Notes: generated by a model from the sequence alone, not told the origin. A stretch of 64,000 nt of DNA from Flavobacterium johnsoniae UW101 (GCF_000016645.1 NC_009441.1:2666001-2730000); one strand, 5' to 3'; counted from the stretch's first letter, positions 25,892 through 35,361 are shown. Numbers and translations: made by a program.

Positions 25892-26992
25892 ATGATTTCA
25901 TTTCTGGATCTAAAAAAAATAAATCAGCCATACGAAACTGCTTTTCAGGAAAAACTGAAAACGGTTTTAGACAACGGCTGGTATATTTTAGGAAATGAAG
26001 TTGAAAATTTTGAAAAGGCTTTCGCTGAATATTGCCACTCTGAATATTGTATTGGAGTAGGGAATGGTTTTGATGCTTTGGTTTTAATTTTTAAAGGCTA
26101 TATCGAACTCGGAATACTCAAAAAAGGTGATGAAGTTATAGTTCCGGCAAATACTTATATTGCCAGTATTCTGGCCATTCTGCAAGCCGATTTGATTCCT
26201 GTTTTGGTTGAACCAAGATTAGAAACCTACAATATAAATCCGGATTTAATTCCCGAAAAAATCACATCAAAAACAAAAGCCATTTTAGCCGTTCATTTAT
26301 ACGGACAATTAGCTGAAATGGAGAAAATAAATGAAATTGCACAAAAACATAATCTTGTTGTTGTAGAAGATTGTGCACAATCTCATGGAGCAATTAACAA
26401 TCAACAATCAACAATTAATAATTCAAAATCAGCATCTGCATACAGTTTTTATCCGGGGAAAAATTTAGGCTGTCTGGGCGATGGAGGAGCTGTAACAACA
26501 AATGATGCTGAATTGGCAAAAATGCTTTTTTCACTTCGCAATTATGGATCCCAAAAAAAATATTATAATGATTATGTTGGTGTAAATTCGAGATTAGATG
26601 AATTACAGGCGGGTTTCTTAAACCTAAAATTACCCAATTTAGACGCCGATAATCAGAAAAGAAGAAACATTGCAAAACGATATTCAGCTGAAATAAAAAA
26701 CGAAAAAATTATACTTCCTAATTGGGATTTTTCTAATAATCATGTTTTTCATTTGTTTGTTATTCGAACAAAAAACAGAGATGATTTACAGAATTATTTA
26801 GCTCAAAATAATATTCAAACTGTTATTCATTATCCGGTTCCTCCGCACAAACAAAATGCTTTTCCAGAATGGAATACTTTGTCTTTTCCTATAACAGAGA
26901 AAATTCATAACGAAATTTTAAGTCTGCCTATGAGCCCGGTTCTGGAAGATCAAGAAGTTGATTTTATTGTGGAAGTTTTAAATAGGTATTAA
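25892..26992 (+). CDS. DegT/DnrJ/EryC1-type sugar aminotransferase
   Basis: A 366-residue PLP enzyme that aminates a keto-sugar nucleotide. It carries [24 protein letters not shown] and the PLP-lysine segment [17 protein letters not shown]. With the FdtA-type ketoisomerase at 32172 it is best read as an FdtB/QdtB-type dTDP-3-oxo-6-deoxyhexose 3-transaminase, giving a 3-amino-3,6-dideoxyhexose. A low-complexity [15 protein letters not shown] segment replaces the usual turn before the PLP lysine, encoded by a short tandem repeat. It follows the acyltransferase by 12 bp and precedes the phosphotransferase by 15 bp. Confidence 0.88.
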   Translation: MISFLDLKKINQPYETAFQEKLKTVLDNGWYILGNEVENFEKAFAEYCHSEYCIGVGNGFDALVLIFKGYIELGILKKGDEVIVPANTYIASILAILQADLIPVLVEPRLETYNINPDLIPEKITSKTKAILAVHLYGQLAEMEKINEIAQKHNLVVVEDCAQSHGAINNQQSTINNSKSASAYSFYPGKNLGCLGDGGAVTTNDAELAKMLFSLRNYGSQKKYYNDYVGVNSRLDELQAGFLNLKLPNLDADNQKRRNIAKRYSAEIKNEKIILPNWDFSNNHVFHLFVIRTKNRDDLQNYLAQNNIQTVIHYPVPPHKQNAFPEWNTLSFPITEKIHNEILSLPMSPVLEDQEVDFIVEVLNRY

Positions 26993-27007
26993 TTTTAATT
27001 TGATAAA

Positions 27008-28324
27008 ATGAAAAAATTAAAATTAACACTTAAAAAATACGTTCCTGAAACAATATGGATTTCGCTTATCAGAGTTTATAATTTTACAAAGCTGAGAGCG
27101 CTTTTAAATTTGTATCAAATTAAACAAGCACCCAAAAAACATCAAAAAGCGCTTGAAATTGTTAGAAAAAAAGAAAAAATAAAAGTTGCCTTTTTCCTGA
27201 TTCATGAATCGGTTTGGAAATACGATGTTTTATTCGATTTAATGGTACAGCATCCCAAATTTGAACCAGCATTATTTGTTTGTCCTGTTGTAAATTTTGG
27301 TCATGAAAATATGCTTTTTGAGATGAATAAATCTTTTGAAGCATTTAAAAAGAAAGGTTATGATGTTATAAAAACCTATGATGATGTTACAGGAGAATAT
27401 TTAGACATTAAAAATACATTTTCACCAGATATTATTTTTTTTACCAATCCGTATGAAGGTTTGGTCGATGATAGATATTATATCAAAGAGTTTTCAAATA
27501 CTTTGACTTGTTATGTGCCGTATGCTATCATGACTACAAATTATGAAACATTTTATAATTCAAAATTTCATAATCTTGTCTGGCGGATTTTTTCGGAAAC
27601 ACCGATTCATAAAAACATAGCATCTCAAAAACAAAAAAATAAAGGGATTAATAATGTAGTAACCGGATATCCGGGATTCGATCAGCTTTTGATAAATAAA
27701 AAACCGAATAATGGAGTTTGGAAAAATCAGAATGTCGCTTTAAAGAAAATAATCTGGGCACCGCATCATTCCATGCACGAACTCAATAAAGTATCTAATT
27801 TTTTGGAGTATTTTGATGTATTTTTAGAATTAGCAGCTGTTTACAAAGAGCAATTGCAAATAGCTTTTAAACCGCATCCGCTGTTAAGAATTAAATTAGA
27901 AAATGATCCAAATTGGGGAAAAGAAAAAACAGATGCTTATTATGCTGAATGGACAAACCTTGAAAATGGTCAGTTTGAAAATGCAGATTATGGCGATTTG
28001 TTTTTAACATCAGATGCGCTCATTCATGACTGCGGTTCTTTTATGGCAGAATATCTCATTACCGGAAAACCTGCTCTTTTCATGATAAGAACTGAAGACG
28101 TTATGAAAGAGTGGAGTGAGTTTGGAGAAAAAGCTGTCGAAGCACATTATCAATCCAGAACAAAAGAAGAATTAATTGATTTTATCGAAAATGTAGTGTT
28201 GAAAGGAAATGACCGGATGAAAGAGAAACGCAATGACTTTGTTTATCAAAATTTAATACAAAAGAATAATTTAACGGCATCTCAAAACATTATGAATTAT
28301 CTGGAAACTCAGATTTTTGGGTAA
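27008..28324 (+). CDS. CDP-glycerol/CDP-ribitol phosphotransferase family protein
   Basis: A 438-residue GT-B-like enzyme of the CDP-glycerol:poly(glycerophosphate) glycerophosphotransferase (TagF/TarL) family, which transfers polyol phosphate from a CDP-polyol. The family text is seen in IIWAPHHSMHELNKVS, AFKPHPLLRIKL and the C-terminal ALIHDCGSFMAEYLITGKPALFM segment, where HDCGSF replaces the typical SDYSS motif. The downstream gene makes a CDP-polyol, so the pair probably attaches ribitol- or glycerol-phosphate to a surface glycan or LPS. There is no signal peptide; a cytoplasmic membrane-associated location is expected. Confidence 0.8.
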   Translation: MKKLKLTLKKYVPETIWISLIRVYNFTKLRALLNLYQIKQAPKKHQKALEIVRKKEKIKVAFFLIHESVWKYDVLFDLMVQHPKFEPALFVCPVVNFGHENMLFEMNKSFEAFKKKGYDVIKTYDDVTGEYLDIKNTFSPDIIFFTNPYEGLVDDRYYIKEFSNTLTCYVPYAIMTTNYETFYNSKFHNLVWRIFSETPIHKNIASQKQKNKGINNVVTGYPGFDQLLINKKPNNGVWKNQNVALKKIIWAPHHSMHELNKVSNFLEYFDVFLELAAVYKEQLQIAFKPHPLLRIKLENDPNWGKEKTDAYYAEWTNLENGQFENADYGDLFLTSDALIHDCGSFMAEYLITGKPALFMIRTEDVMKEWSEFGEKAVEAHYQSRTKEELIDFIENVVLKGNDRMKEKRNDFVYQNLIQKNNLTASQNIMNYLETQIFG

Positions 28325-28347
28325 TTTTGAATCAACAAACACAATAC

Positions 28348-29703
28348 ATGAACATAGCTGTCATATTAGCAGGAGGAATAGGAATACGATTAGAGAAATC
28401 GCTGCCTAAGCAATTTTTTAAAGTTGCCGGTAAGATGATTATTGAACATGCTGTTGATGCATTTGAAAAAAATGAATTTATTGATGAGACAGCCATTGTA
28501 ATTAATAAACATTATCTTTTTATGGCAGAAGATATGATTATTAAAAATGAGTGGAAAAAAGTAAAACGAGTTTTAATAGGGGGCGAAGAACGATATCAGT
28601 CAAGTCTTGCTGCTATAAAATCTTATGATGAATTTAAAGATGCTAATTTAATTTTTCACGATGCGGCCCGTCCTTTAATAAGCCAGCGGATTATTAATGA
28701 CGTTGTAAAAGCTTTGAGCCATTATAAAGCAGTTGATGTTGCTATAAATTCAGCAGATACTATTATTGAAGTTGAAAATGATATTATAACAGCTATTCCT
28801 GAACGAATAAAAATGCGAAGAGGACAAACTCCTCAAGGTTTTAAACAGGAAATTATCGCAAAAGCCTATGAGTTCGCATTAAAAGATGAAAATTTTAAAG
28901 CGACTGATGATTGCGGCGTGGTTAAAAAATATCTGCCTCAGGAAGATATTTATGTAGTAAACGGAGAAGAGGTTAATATGAAATTGACTTATCCTGAAGA
29001 TACTTATTTATTAGATAAACTATTTCAATTGCGATCGGTTGAGATTCAGGATATAAAATTATCAAAGGAAATTCTGTCTGATAAAGTTATGGTTGTTTTT
29101 GGCGGTTCTTACGGAATAGGAAAAAGTATTGTAGACCTGGCAGAACAAAATGGAGTTAAGGTTTATAGTTTTTCCCGAAGCGAAAATAATGTTGATGTTT
29201 CTAATATTGAATTAGTCAAAAAAGCTTTAGAAAAAGTTTTTGAAATCGAACATCAAATTGATTTTGTAATTAATACGGCCGGAGTTTTACACAAAGAACC
29301 TTTGGAAACCATGAATTATGAATACATTCTAAATTCAATAAATGTGAACTATACCGGAATGGTTAATGTTGCGCTTGCGTCACTTCCGTATTTAAAAGCA
29401 TCAAAAGGACATATTTTATTTTTCACTTCTAGTTCTTATACCAGAGGCAGGGCATTTTACAGTATTTATTCTTCGAGTAAAGCCGCTGCAGTTAATTTTG
29501 TACAGGCTGTATCGCAAGAATGGGAAACATTAGGCATTAAGGTAAATTGTATGAATCCGGAGCGGACGCAGACTCCAATGCGAATACAAAATTTTGGTAA
29601 CGAGCCTGAAGATACATTATTAAAACCCGAAACAGTTGCTTTAAGATGTATTCAGACTCTCTTGTCAAATAATACAGGGCAGGTGGTAGATGTGCGACTT
29701 TAA
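28348..29703 (+). CDS. IspD-like cytidylyltransferase fused to SDR reductase (CDP-ribitol-type synthase)
   Basis: A 451-residue fusion. The N-terminal domain (about 1-230) is an IspD/TarI-like cytidylyltransferase with ILAGGIGIRLEKSLPKQF, FHDAARPLIS and RRGQTPQGF. The C-terminal domain (about 240-451) is a short-chain dehydrogenase with VFGGSYGIGKSIVDLAE, NTAGVL and the YSIYSSSKAA catalytic Tyr/Lys. This domain order matches Haemophilus Bcs1-type bifunctional enzymes, which reduce ribulose-5-phosphate and activate ribitol-5-phosphate as CDP-ribitol. The ATG at 28348 (MNIAVILAGG) is preferred over TTG at 28327. A housekeeping IspD role is unlikely because of the fused reductase and the locus. 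Confidence 0.85.
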   Translation: MNIAVILAGGIGIRLEKSLPKQFFKVAGKMIIEHAVDAFEKNEFIDETAIVINKHYLFMAEDMIIKNEWKKVKRVLIGGEERYQSSLAAIKSYDEFKDANLIFHDAARPLISQRIINDVVKALSHYKAVDVAINSADTIIEVENDIITAIPERIKMRRGQTPQGFKQEIIAKAYEFALKDENFKATDDCGVVKKYLPQEDIYVVNGEEVNMKLTYPEDTYLLDKLFQLRSVEIQDIKLSKEILSDKVMVVFGGSYGIGKSIVDLAEQNGVKVYSFSRSENNVDVSNIELVKKALEKVFEIEHQIDFVINTAGVLHKEPLETMNYEYILNSINVNYTGMVNVALASLPYLKASKGHILFFTSSSYTRGRAFYSIYSSSKAAAVNFVQAVSQEWETLGIKVNCMNPERTQTPMRIQNFGNEPEDTLLKPETVALRCIQTLLSNNTGQVVDVRL

Positions 29704-29716
29704 AGCTAAAAGATAA

Positions 29717-31180
29717 ATGCAAAACTCCTCTCTAAAAACACTAGCTGCGAAAGGCATTTTTTGGTCTGCGGTTGATAAATTTGCCGTTCAGATTGGGCAA
29801 TTTGTAGTTAGTATTGTACTTGCGCGAATTTTACTGCCAGAGGATTTTGGTCTGATAGGAATGCTGGCTATTTTTATGGCCTTGTCACAAACTTTTATTG
29901 AAAGCGGTTTAGGAGTAGGTTTAATTCAGCGTCAGGACAGAACAGATGTTGATTTCTCGACTGTATTTGTCTTTAATTTAGCAGTAAGTGGTTTTTTCTA
30001 TTTATTACTGTTTTTTTCTGCACCATTAATAGCTGTTTTTTTTAATCAGCCTCAATTAATAAACCTAGTACGAGTATTGGGTTTAAGTTTGTTTTTGAAT
30101 GCTGCAGCGATAGTTCAAAAAACGAAACTGACAATTGCTGTCGATTTCAAATCCATTGCAAAAAGTAATGTAATATCAGTATTTGCAGGCGGGTTATGCG
30201 GTATTGTGGCAGCAATAAATAATTGCGGAGTCTGGTCGCTGGTTATTCAAAGTCTTGTTGGCGCTTTTGTTTCGTCAGTTTGTTTGTGGTTTTTAAGCAG
30301 CTGGAACCCTTCAGTATTATTTTCAAAGAAATCTTTTAAATCTTTATTTGGCTACGGATCAAAACTTTTAATGGCAGGTTTGTATGCTCAATTATTAAAT
30401 AATGTTTATAATATTTGTTTAGGGAAATTTTATCCAACAGCTTCATTAGGTTATTATACAAGAGCTAAAAGTTTTGCCGATTTATCAGCCGGAACAATTG
30501 TTAGCATAATTCAGCAGGCAACATTTCCTGTTCTTACTACAGTTCAAAATGATAGAGAAAGATTAGTTTCCATCTACAGCCGAATGATTCGCATGTCAGC
30601 TTTTTTGATTATTCCGTTAATGACACTTATTGCTTTGCTGGCAAAACCAATTGTTGTATTGCTGCTTACCGAAAAATGGGTTTCTTTAATTCCGCTTTTA
30701 CAATGGATGGTTTTTGCCCGTATTTTTTTTCCTATGAGTGCAATTAATATGAACTTATTAAATGCAGTTGGCCGTTCAGATTTATACTTAAAAGTCGATT
30801 TATCCAAATTACCTCTAACAGTGGCAGCAATGATAATCACAATTCCGTTAGGTGTCAAAGCCATCATAATTGGGCATGTAATTACATCGGCTCTATCATT
30901 TGTAATAAATGCCTATTTACCCGGAAAATTTTATGGTTATGGAGCTGTGAAGCAATTAAAAGATATGCTTCCTTTTTTTGGAGCATCAATAGCAATGGCA
31001 GTTTTAGTATATGTAACAGCCTATTTTATAGATAATTTAGTAATTCAGTTGTTATTTGGCGGGATAATTGGGCTTGTAAGTTATTTGTTTATATGCAGAC
31101 TGCTAAAATTGGAAGAATTAAAAGAAGGCTGGGAACTATTTTTGAGTTTGAGAAGAAAAACAATAAAAGAAGATATTTAG
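29717..31180 (+). CDS. Polysaccharide/O-antigen flippase (MOP superfamily)
   Basis: The 487-residue protein has about 12-14 membrane segments and the N-terminal WSAVDKFAVQIGQFVVSIVLARIL and EDFGLIGMLAIF text typical of WzxC/TuaB-type polysaccharide exporters. It would flip undecaprenyl-linked repeat units to the periplasmic face. It ends the rightward five-gene run; its stop overlaps the convergent glycosyltransferase stop by four bases. Confidence 0.87.
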   Translation: MQNSSLKTLAAKGIFWSAVDKFAVQIGQFVVSIVLARILLPEDFGLIGMLAIFMALSQTFIESGLGVGLIQRQDRTDVDFSTVFVFNLAVSGFFYLLLFFSAPLIAVFFNQPQLINLVRVLGLSLFLNAAAIVQKTKLTIAVDFKSIAKSNVISVFAGGLCGIVAAINNCGVWSLVIQSLVGAFVSSVCLWFLSSWNPSVLFSKKSFKSLFGYGSKLLMAGLYAQLLNNVYNICLGKFYPTASLGYYTRAKSFADLSAGTIVSIIQQATFPVLTTVQNDRERLVSIYSRMIRMSAFLIIPLMTLIALLAKPIVVLLLTEKWVSLIPLLQWMVFARIFFPMSAINMNLLNAVGRSDLYLKVDLSKLPLTVAAMIITIPLGVKAIIIGHVITSALSFVINAYLPGKFYGYGAVKQLKDMLPFFGASIAMAVLVYVTAYFIDNLVIQLLFGGIIGLVSYLFICRLLKLEELKEGWELFLSLRRKTIKEDI

Positions 31181-32082
31181 TATTTTTTAAAATTTGTTCT
31201 CCAGAATAACCAAAATCGCAAACCAATATTTTTGAAAAGTAATCCATAAGCTTTTATTTTAAAAGTATGAACTATTTCGTGATGTACTCTTTTTTGTATA
31301 CCAAAATCTTCTTTTTTAGTCTGGTTTAGTTTAATAGCTTTTTTTAAAATCAGATAGGTAGACAAATTGATTTTTTTAAATCGTGCTTTACTATTGTTGT
31401 AAAAATTATCAGTCAATGAGTTATTTGAGATTCTTTTTTTTACTAAGATTTTGTCGATATACTCAAATTCATACAACCGTGATGATCTTATCCAGAAGTC
31501 CAAATCCTCATAAGCAAGTATTTCGTTATAGCCATTTAACGAATCATAGACTGATTTTTTAGCCATTGAAGAAACTGAACAAATACTGTTTCCACCAGAA
31601 ATGACGCTCAAATAAATGTTGCCAGTCTGCCTTTTTTCGATAGTTTTAAGATTATCATCTACAGGAAAAAAATAAGAACTAAACTCGCCATTTTCCTTAA
31701 TCAATTCTGTATTTCCATAAACAACTCCAAGATTTTTAAAAGAGCTTTCTCTAAAAGTTTTTATTTGTTGTGAAATACAATCAGGAACTAAAACATCATC
31801 TGCAGCAAGATCTATTATATAATTCCCTTTAGCTGATTTAAGGGCTTTGTTAAAGGAATTAGTATTTCCTAAATTGGTATTATTAAAGATAAATTGAATA
31901 TTTGGGTAATCTAAAAGCCATTTCTCAATAGTTTTTTTAGAGTTATCTGTGCTGCAGTCATCTACGACTATTAATTCAATATGCTGATAATCTTGGTTGA
32001 GTACCGAATGTAAACTCTCAAGAACAAAATTTTCATGATTATAACAAAGGCAAATAACTGTAACTAATAATTTATTTTGCAT
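31177..32082 (-). CDS. Glycosyltransferase family 2
   Basis: A 301-residue GT-A enzyme: VICLCYNHENFVLESLHSVL, VVDDCSTDNS (nucleotide-binding Asp) and the DxD-like LAADDVLVPDC, with the acceptor-region ILAYEDLDFWIRSS. It adds a sugar to the lipid-linked glycan. It lies antiparallel to the flippase and the FdtA gene, convergent with the former (four shared bases) and divergent from the latter. Confidence 0.88.
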   Translation of the reverse strand: MQNKLLVTVICLCYNHENFVLESLHSVLNQDYQHIELIVVDDCSTDNSKKTIEKWLLDYPNIQFIFNNTNLGNTNSFNKALKSAKGNYIIDLAADDVLVPDCISQQIKTFRESSFKNLGVVYGNTELIKENGEFSSYFFPVDDNLKTIEKRQTGNIYLSVISGGNSICSVSSMAKKSVYDSLNGYNEILAYEDLDFWIRSSRLYEFEYIDKILVKKRISNNSLTDNFYNNSKARFKKINLSTYLILKKAIKLNQTKKEDFGIQKRVHHEIVHTFKIKAYGLLFKNIGLRFWLFWRTNFKKY

Positions 32083-32100
32083 ATTGTTTTTAAAGAGTTA

Positions 32101-32108
32101 TATATTTG
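32101..32108 (+). promoter_or_regulatory. Promoter -7 box TATATTTG before the FdtA-type gene
   Basis: A perfect TAnnTTTG 64 bp before the ATG at 32172, within the 89-bp divergent spacer between the GT2 gene and the ketoisomerase gene, so the ketoisomerase and the following glycosyltransferase probably form their own transcript. Confidence 0.6.
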
Positions 32109-32171
32109 ATACGAAAATAACAAATCAATAATTATAGTGCCTAACAAAAAATGTAAAATTGAAATAAGTTT

Positions 32172-32564
32172 ATGAATATAATTTTGATTGATTTTCCAAA
32201 AGTTGAAAACATACTAGGTAATATTGCGGTAATTGAAAATGGTACAATCCCTTTTGAAATAAAAAGAGTTTATTATTTATATGATATTCCAAGTTCTTCT
32301 AAAAGAGGAGGGCACTCTCATAAAAAACTGCAGCAAATCTTAATTGCAATTTCAGGAAGTTTTGATGTGGTTTTAAAAGATGGTAAAACTGAAACAACAA
32401 TTACTTTAAATAAACCAGATAAAGGTTTGCTGATCGAAAATAATATATGGCGCGAACTTGAAAATTTTTCATCTGGAGCAGTTTGTCTCGTTTTAGCTTC
32501 GGAAATTTTTGATGAAGATGATTATTTAAGGGATTATAATGATTTTTTGAAATCAAAAAAATGA
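32172..32564 (+). CDS. fdtA: dTDP-4-oxo-6-deoxyhexose 3,4-ketoisomerase (FdtA/QdtA-type cupin)
   Basis: A 130-residue single-domain cupin. It contains the family text FEIKRVYYLYDIPSSSKRGGHSHKKLQQ, in which the RGGHxHK segment holds the catalytic His, followed by SGSFDVVLKDG and PDKGLLIENNIW. It isomerises dTDP-4-oxo-6-deoxy-glucose to the 3-oxo sugar, the substrate of the aminotransferase at 25892. It overlaps the following glycosyltransferase gene by four bases. RmlA/RmlB are not in the window. FdtA versus QdtA cannot be decided. Confidence 0.85.
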   Translation: MNIILIDFPKVENILGNIAVIENGTIPFEIKRVYYLYDIPSSSKRGGHSHKKLQQILIAISGSFDVVLKDGKTETTITLNKPDKGLLIENNIWRELENFSSGAVCLVLASEIFDEDDYLRDYNDFLKSKK

Positions 32565-33652
32565 AATTACTCTACATAACACAAAGGGCAAATGAAGAAG
32601 GAGGAGTACAGAGAGTACTTTCAATAAAAACCAATTATTTAATCGAAAAGTTTAATTATGAGGTTTGTATTATTACTCAAAATGGAGGGAATGATGATCT
32701 GTTTTTTGAGTTTAATGAAAAGATAGAATTTCATGATATTATACTAAAAAGTAATAAGATATTCAATTTACTTCATTATAAAAAAGCACTGCTGGAACAC
32801 ATCAAAAAAATACAGCCCGATTGTATTATTGTTTGTGATTTTGCTTTAAAATCGTTTTCAATTCCTCTGTTTATTAAAACCCAAATTCCTATCATTTTTG
32901 AAGCGCATGGTTCTAAATTTAATGAATATAAAGAGTCTCGCTTTTTTGGTTTTATTAATAACCTTAAGTACAAATACCGAAATTATTGTGCTTCGCAATT
33001 TTTGTATTTTACTGCATTATCACAAGAAAGCCTTAACGAATGGTCGGTCAAAAACGGAATTGTAATTTCTAATCCTTTATGGATAGAAACAAGATCTTTT
33101 TCTGATCTGGAATCAAAAAAAATTATTGCCGTAGCAAGACATTCTTATGAGAAAGGAATCGACAGGTTATTGGAAATATGGCAATTAATTTCTGAAAAAC
33201 ATCCTGACTGGCAATTGGAAATTTATGGTAAACCAAGCGAAGATTTACAATTTTTAAACTTGGCAAAAAAATTAAAGATTGAAAAAAATACCAAATTTTT
33301 AGATCCGGTAAAAGATATTGCCGAAAAATATAAAACCGCATCAATATTGGTTATGACTTCCAGAAACGAAGCGCAGCCGATGGTTTTAATTGAAGGGATG
33401 GCTTGTGGTCTGCCTTCTGTTGCTTATGATTGTCCTATTGGTCCAAGAACAATTATACAAAATAATAAAAACGGATTTTTGATAGAAGATGGAAATAAAG
33501 ATTCTTTTGTTGAAAAATTAAATCTTTTAATAAAAAATCGCAATTTGAGAATTAATATGGGCTTGGAAGCACAACAAAGTGTTCAAAAATATAATTTGGA
33601 TTCCATAATGCATCAATGGAAGTCCTTGTTTGAATCAATAACAAAGTCTTAG
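32561..33652 (+). CDS. Glycosyltransferase family 4
   Basis: A 363-residue GT-B enzyme with EGGVQRVLSIKTNYL at the N-terminus, IIAVARHSYEKGIDRLLEIW at the start of the donor domain and the EX7E-type RNEAQPMVLIEGMACGLPSVA motif. It adds a sugar in the glycan assembly line. Its start overlaps the ketoisomerase gene by four bases (ATGA), and its stop overlaps that of the convergent GT2 gene. Confidence 0.9.
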   Translation: MKLLYITQRANEEGGVQRVLSIKTNYLIEKFNYEVCIITQNGGNDDLFFEFNEKIEFHDIILKSNKIFNLLHYKKALLEHIKKIQPDCIIVCDFALKSFSIPLFIKTQIPIIFEAHGSKFNEYKESRFFGFINNLKYKYRNYCASQFLYFTALSQESLNEWSVKNGIVISNPLWIETRSFSDLESKKIIAVARHSYEKGIDRLLEIWQLISEKHPDWQLEIYGKPSEDLQFLNLAKKLKIEKNTKFLDPVKDIAEKYKTASILVMTSRNEAQPMVLIEGMACGLPSVAYDCPIGPRTIIQNNKNGFLIEDGNKDSFVEKLNLLIKNRNLRINMGLEAQQSVQKYNLDSIMHQWKSLFESITKS

Positions 33653-34530
33653 TTTATACTGCAATAATACCCCAAACGATAAAGATCAAAAAGCAAAAGA
33701 GAAGGGTTTTTGCTAAAGAGCTGTTTTACAAATAAAGATTTGAAAACTCTAAAACCAAAAGCAGTTAAAGCAGTAAGATGATATTTTTTTATAATTTGAA
33801 AATAATGTGACAATTTCACATAATCTGCAGAAATAAAATTTGAATCGACTAGATTTTTTAAGCCTAAAACGGCTTCTTCAGATTTTCTTAAAAAAGTTTT
33901 ACTGTCTTCAATTCCTAAATGAAAAACAGGATTTTCGATATGAACTATTTCGATTTGTTTCTGTTTTAATTCATACGAAAACAAAGTATCTTCATGTCTG
34001 AGATTTGGAATGTTTTCATTGAAACTGACCTTTGAAAAAATACTTTTTTTGATTAAAAAATTCAAAGTCAAGAAAGAAAGATATGGATTTTTTTCTCGGT
34101 CAAAAACATTTAAAGCTTCCCTTTTTGTGCCATAAATCCATCGTAAAAGTTCATTTTTGGATGGTTTTGAACTTTCGTATAAAATACCTCCGTATACTAT
34201 TTTTTCGCTGTCGTCAATCTGAGAAATATATTTTGAAATGAAATTTTCATTTACAGGAAATGTATCAGCATCAAGAAACAATAAATTCTCGTAAACAGCT
34301 TTTTCTGCCAGCAGATTCCGAATAGCACTGCGTCCGATGTTTTTTTCTAAAATAACAAATGAACAGTTTTGGAATTGATTAATTTGTTGATTTTCATTTG
34401 TAAAAAGATTCGAAGCGTCATCCAGACAAATGATTTCAAACATTATGTTTAATTCCACGGCTTGATTATGCAGTTTTTCAACTAATGAAAATGCCTCATA
34501 ATTAAAAACCGGAATTAAAATAGAAAGCAT
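33649..34530 (-). CDS. Glycosyltransferase family 2
   Basis: A 293-residue GT-A enzyme with LSILIPVFNYEAFSLVEKL, EIICLDDASN, the metal-binding LLFLDADTFP and LRHEDTLFSYELKQK acceptor region. Translation is coupled to the upstream ABC ATPase (TAATG overlap). It is convergent with the GT4 gene, with four shared bases at the stops. Confidence 0.88.
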   Translation of the reverse strand: MLSILIPVFNYEAFSLVEKLHNQAVELNIMFEIICLDDASNLFTNENQQINQFQNCSFVILEKNIGRSAIRNLLAEKAVYENLLFLDADTFPVNENFISKYISQIDDSEKIVYGGILYESSKPSKNELLRWIYGTKREALNVFDREKNPYLSFLTLNFLIKKSIFSKVSFNENIPNLRHEDTLFSYELKQKQIEIVHIENPVFHLGIEDSKTFLRKSEEAVLGLKNLVDSNFISADYVKLSHYFQIIKKYHLTALTAFGFRVFKSLFVKQLFSKNPSLLLFDLYRLGYYCSIN

Positions 34531-35213
34531 TACACGCTTCTTTGCACTACTTCAAAAATTCTTTCATCTTCACATTTTAATGTTTTCGATGGGAATTTCA
34601 TCAACAAAGCATAATCGTGAGTCGCCATGATAATAGTTTTACCATTGGCATTGATCGTTTTTAAAACCTCTAAAACCTCAGAACTTGTCTGCGGATCAAG
34701 GTTTCCTGTTGGTTCATCGGCAAGGATAAATTCAGGATCGTTAAGCAAAGCTCTTGCAATGGCAACACGCTGCTGTTCACCGCCAGAAAGCTGGTGAGGC
34801 ATTTTGTTTAGGAAATCTTTCATTCCAACTTTATCCAAAACTTCATCAATTTTATATTCCATTGCTTCTTTTTCAACCCATCCGGTCGCTTTAAGAACAA
34901 AAAGCATATTGTCTTTAATAGAACGGTCCGGAAGTAATTTGAAATCCTGGAAAACAATACCAATTTTACGTCTCAGGTACGGAATATCTTTTTCTTTTAA
35001 AGTTGCCAAATCAAAGTCAACAATATGAGCTTCACCTTCAGTTAAAGGCAGATCAGCGTACAAAGTTTTTAAGAAGCTGCTTTTTCCGGAACCTGTTTTC
35101 CCGATGATGTAGATAAATTCACCATGTTGAACATCCAAATTAATATGAGATAAAATTTTTCTTCCTTCTTGATATATAGTGACTTCTTTAAGAGATAGTA
35201 CGGTTTGTGACAT
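34530..35213 (-). CDS. ftsE: FtsE-type ABC transporter ATPase
   Basis: A 227-residue ATPase with Walker [11 protein letters not shown], the ABC signature [15 protein letters not shown] and Walker [13 protein letters not shown], all intact. The sequence resembles FtsE, which with FtsX controls periplasmic amidase activity at division. FtsX is not in the window, consistent with separate loci in Bacteroidota. The [11 protein letters not shown] start at 35213 is used; earlier in-frame starts add a 22-residue tail not found in the family. The stop overlaps the next gene's ATG (TAATG), coupling it to a glycosyltransferase. Confidence 0.85.
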   Translation of the reverse strand: MSQTVLSLKEVTIYQEGRKILSHINLDVQHGEFIYIIGKTGSGKSSFLKTLYADLPLTEGEAHIVDFDLATLKEKDIPYLRRKIGIVFQDFKLLPDRSIKDNMLFVLKATGWVEKEAMEYKIDEVLDKVGMKDFLNKMPHQLSGGEQQRVAIARALLNDPEFILADEPTGNLDPQTSSEVLEVLKTINANGKTIIMATHDYALLMKFPSKTLKCEDERIFEVVQRSV

Positions 35214-35341
35214 AATAAAATTGATTTGAATGGTAAAAGTAATAAGATAACGATTGGATTCAAAATAAATTTCAATCATTTCTTAAGAAAAATTCTAGAA
35301 AAAGGAATGAAAATTTAAATGATAAAGGCAATAGATATTCA

Positions 35342-35361
35342 TTTTAACAGATCTGTTAAAA
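35342..35361. promoter_or_regulatory. 20-bp perfect palindrome TTTTAACAGATCTGTTAAAA
   Basis: A perfect inverted repeat in the 308-bp region between the divergent ftsE and TPR genes, about 160 bp before the TPR start. It has no adjacent T-tract, so an operator is more likely than a terminator. Confidence 0.45.

Noticed and set aside
28327..28347. Upstream TTG start for the IspD-SDR fusion
   Set aside because: The ATG at 28348 begins directly with the family-typical MNIAVILAGG.
28348..29703. Housekeeping ispD of the isoprenoid pathway
   Set aside because: The C-terminal SDR domain and the neighbouring CDP-polyol phosphotransferase point to CDP-ribitol-type synthesis.
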